This document shows, piece by piece, positions 5,945-6,457 of a DNA stretch of 6,457 nt. Position numbers and translations under genes: made by a program. The notes under the pieces are model-generated. The model ran no database searches, had not been told where the DNA came from, and worked only from the letters and a program-made list of their open reading frames with translations. Source of the DNA: Actinomycetes bacterium (lineage in GTDB: Bacteria > Actinomycetota > Coriobacteriia > Coriobacteriales > JAEZXW01); the NCBI GenBank assembly GCA_023419515.1, contig JAEZXW010000075.1:1-6457 (forward strand), read 5' to 3'. Numbering within the stretch: position 1 is the stretch's first letter; every line of letters begins with the position of its first letter.

Positions 5945-6457
5945 TTATACGCCAATCTCATCCTCAATCACCCGCGCAAGCTCCTCGGCAATTCCCTGAG
6001 CCTTGTCTTGGGTAGAGGCTTCGACCATCACACGAACGAGCGGCTCTGTTCCGCTTGCTCGTACCAAAATTCTTCCGTCTTCACCAAGCGCCGCCTCTTG
6101 CTGAGCGACTGCTGTCCAAATGGCGGTGTGCCCATCAAGCGCCGTGCGATCACTCACCGGCACATTAACGAGACATTGCGGATAGCGCTGCATGACCTGA
6201 CTGAGCTCACGCAGGCTCTTGCCCGTACGCCTCATGACACTGAGCACCAAAAGCGCACTCAGCAAACCATCGCCCGTTGAATTACCAGGCGTATAGATGA
6301 TATGACCCGACTGTTCACCGCCGAGCACCGCGCCCGTCTCGTTCATCGCCTCTTTAACAAAACGATCGCCTACCTTTGCCTGAATAACCTCGATGCCATG
6401 CTCTCGCATTGCCTTGGAAAAGCCGAGGTTACACATGACGGTTGATACCACAGTGTC
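5945..6457 (-). CDS. glmM: Phosphoglucosamine mutase, C-terminal part; 5' end lies outside the window
   Basis: GlmM converts glucosamine-6-phosphate to glucosamine-1-phosphate in UDP-GlcNAc synthesis, acting directly after GlmS. The window holds the last 170 residues of a protein usually near 450, so the serine-phosphate active loop and metal-binding domain are missing. The fragment opens with DTVVSTVMCNLG, the usual start of domain 3. It has VGDRFV at fragment residues 29-34 and the sugar-binding loop GGEQSGHI at 46-53. TGDGLLSALLVL at 61-72, YPQCLVNV at 92-99 and the phosphate-binding RASGTEPLVRVMVEA at 133-147 follow. These distinguish GlmM from ordinary phosphomannomutases well. The stop is TAA, followed by 86 nt and then glmS. 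No defect is visible in the part present. Coding clearly continues past 6457, so the GTG at 6451 is not the start. Confidence 0.97.
   Translation of the reverse strand, partial: DTVVSTVMCNLGFSKAMREHGIEVIQAKVGDRFVKEAMNETGAVLGGEQSGHIIYTPGNSTGDGLLSALLVLSVMRRTGKSLRELSQVMQRYPQCLVNVPVSDRTALDGHTAIWTAVAQQEAALGEDGRILVRASGTEPLVRVMVEASTQDKAQGIAEELARVIEDEIGV

Noticed and set aside
1..6457. Mobile element, CRISPR array, tRNA/rRNA, phage or defence genes
   Set aside because: No transposase, integrase, repeat array or RNA gene is visible; nearly all the DNA is accounted for by six housekeeping-type genes.

Overview
This window comes from a bacterial chromosome with slightly more G+C than A+T. All six recognisable genes lie on the minus strand, tightly packed, so transcription runs from high to low coordinates. 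In transcription order they are glmM (3' part only), glmS, an acpS-like gene, nnr, alr, and a family 4 uracil-DNA glycosylase gene (5' part only). The gaps between them are 86, 8, 145 and 72 nt, followed by an 8-nt overlap. I see no promoter and no classical intrinsic terminator, so the six genes are probably one operon or part of a longer one. This gene order, the family 4 (iron-sulfur) uracil-DNA glycosylase and the GTG start of the acpS-like gene suggest an actinobacterium-like organism, perhaps Coriobacteriia (Atopobium/Olsenella type). That assignment is an inference from memory of gene order, with only moderate confidence.

Layout. Positions 5945-6457 hold the C-terminal ~170 residues of phosphoglucosamine mutase. 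Positions 4020-5858 hold complete glucosamine-6-phosphate synthase. Positions 3460-4011 hold a holo-ACP-synthase family protein with long tails at both ends. Positions 1686-3314 hold a two-domain NAD(P)HX repair enzyme (epimerase plus dehydratase). Positions 456-1613 hold alanine racemase. Positions 1-463 hold the N-terminal 154 residues of a uracil-DNA glycosylase.

How the genes fit together. GlmS and GlmM make glucosamine-6-P and then glucosamine-1-P on the way to UDP-GlcNAc, and Alr makes D-alanine, so three genes feed peptidoglycan synthesis. AcpS would normally activate acyl carrier protein for lipid synthesis. Nnr repairs damaged NAD(P)H, and the glycosylase removes uracil from DNA. The set is best read as a housekeeping growth and repair cluster.

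The most unusual feature is the acpS-like gene. Its frame is intact and the fold signature is recognisable, but both acidic metal ligands of the family are replaced by their amides (Asp to Asn, Glu to Gln). Several other signature residues are also changed. It may be a catalytically altered or inactive AcpS homologue kept in a conserved operon. Nothing in the window suggests a mobile element, CRISPR array, RNA gene or phage.
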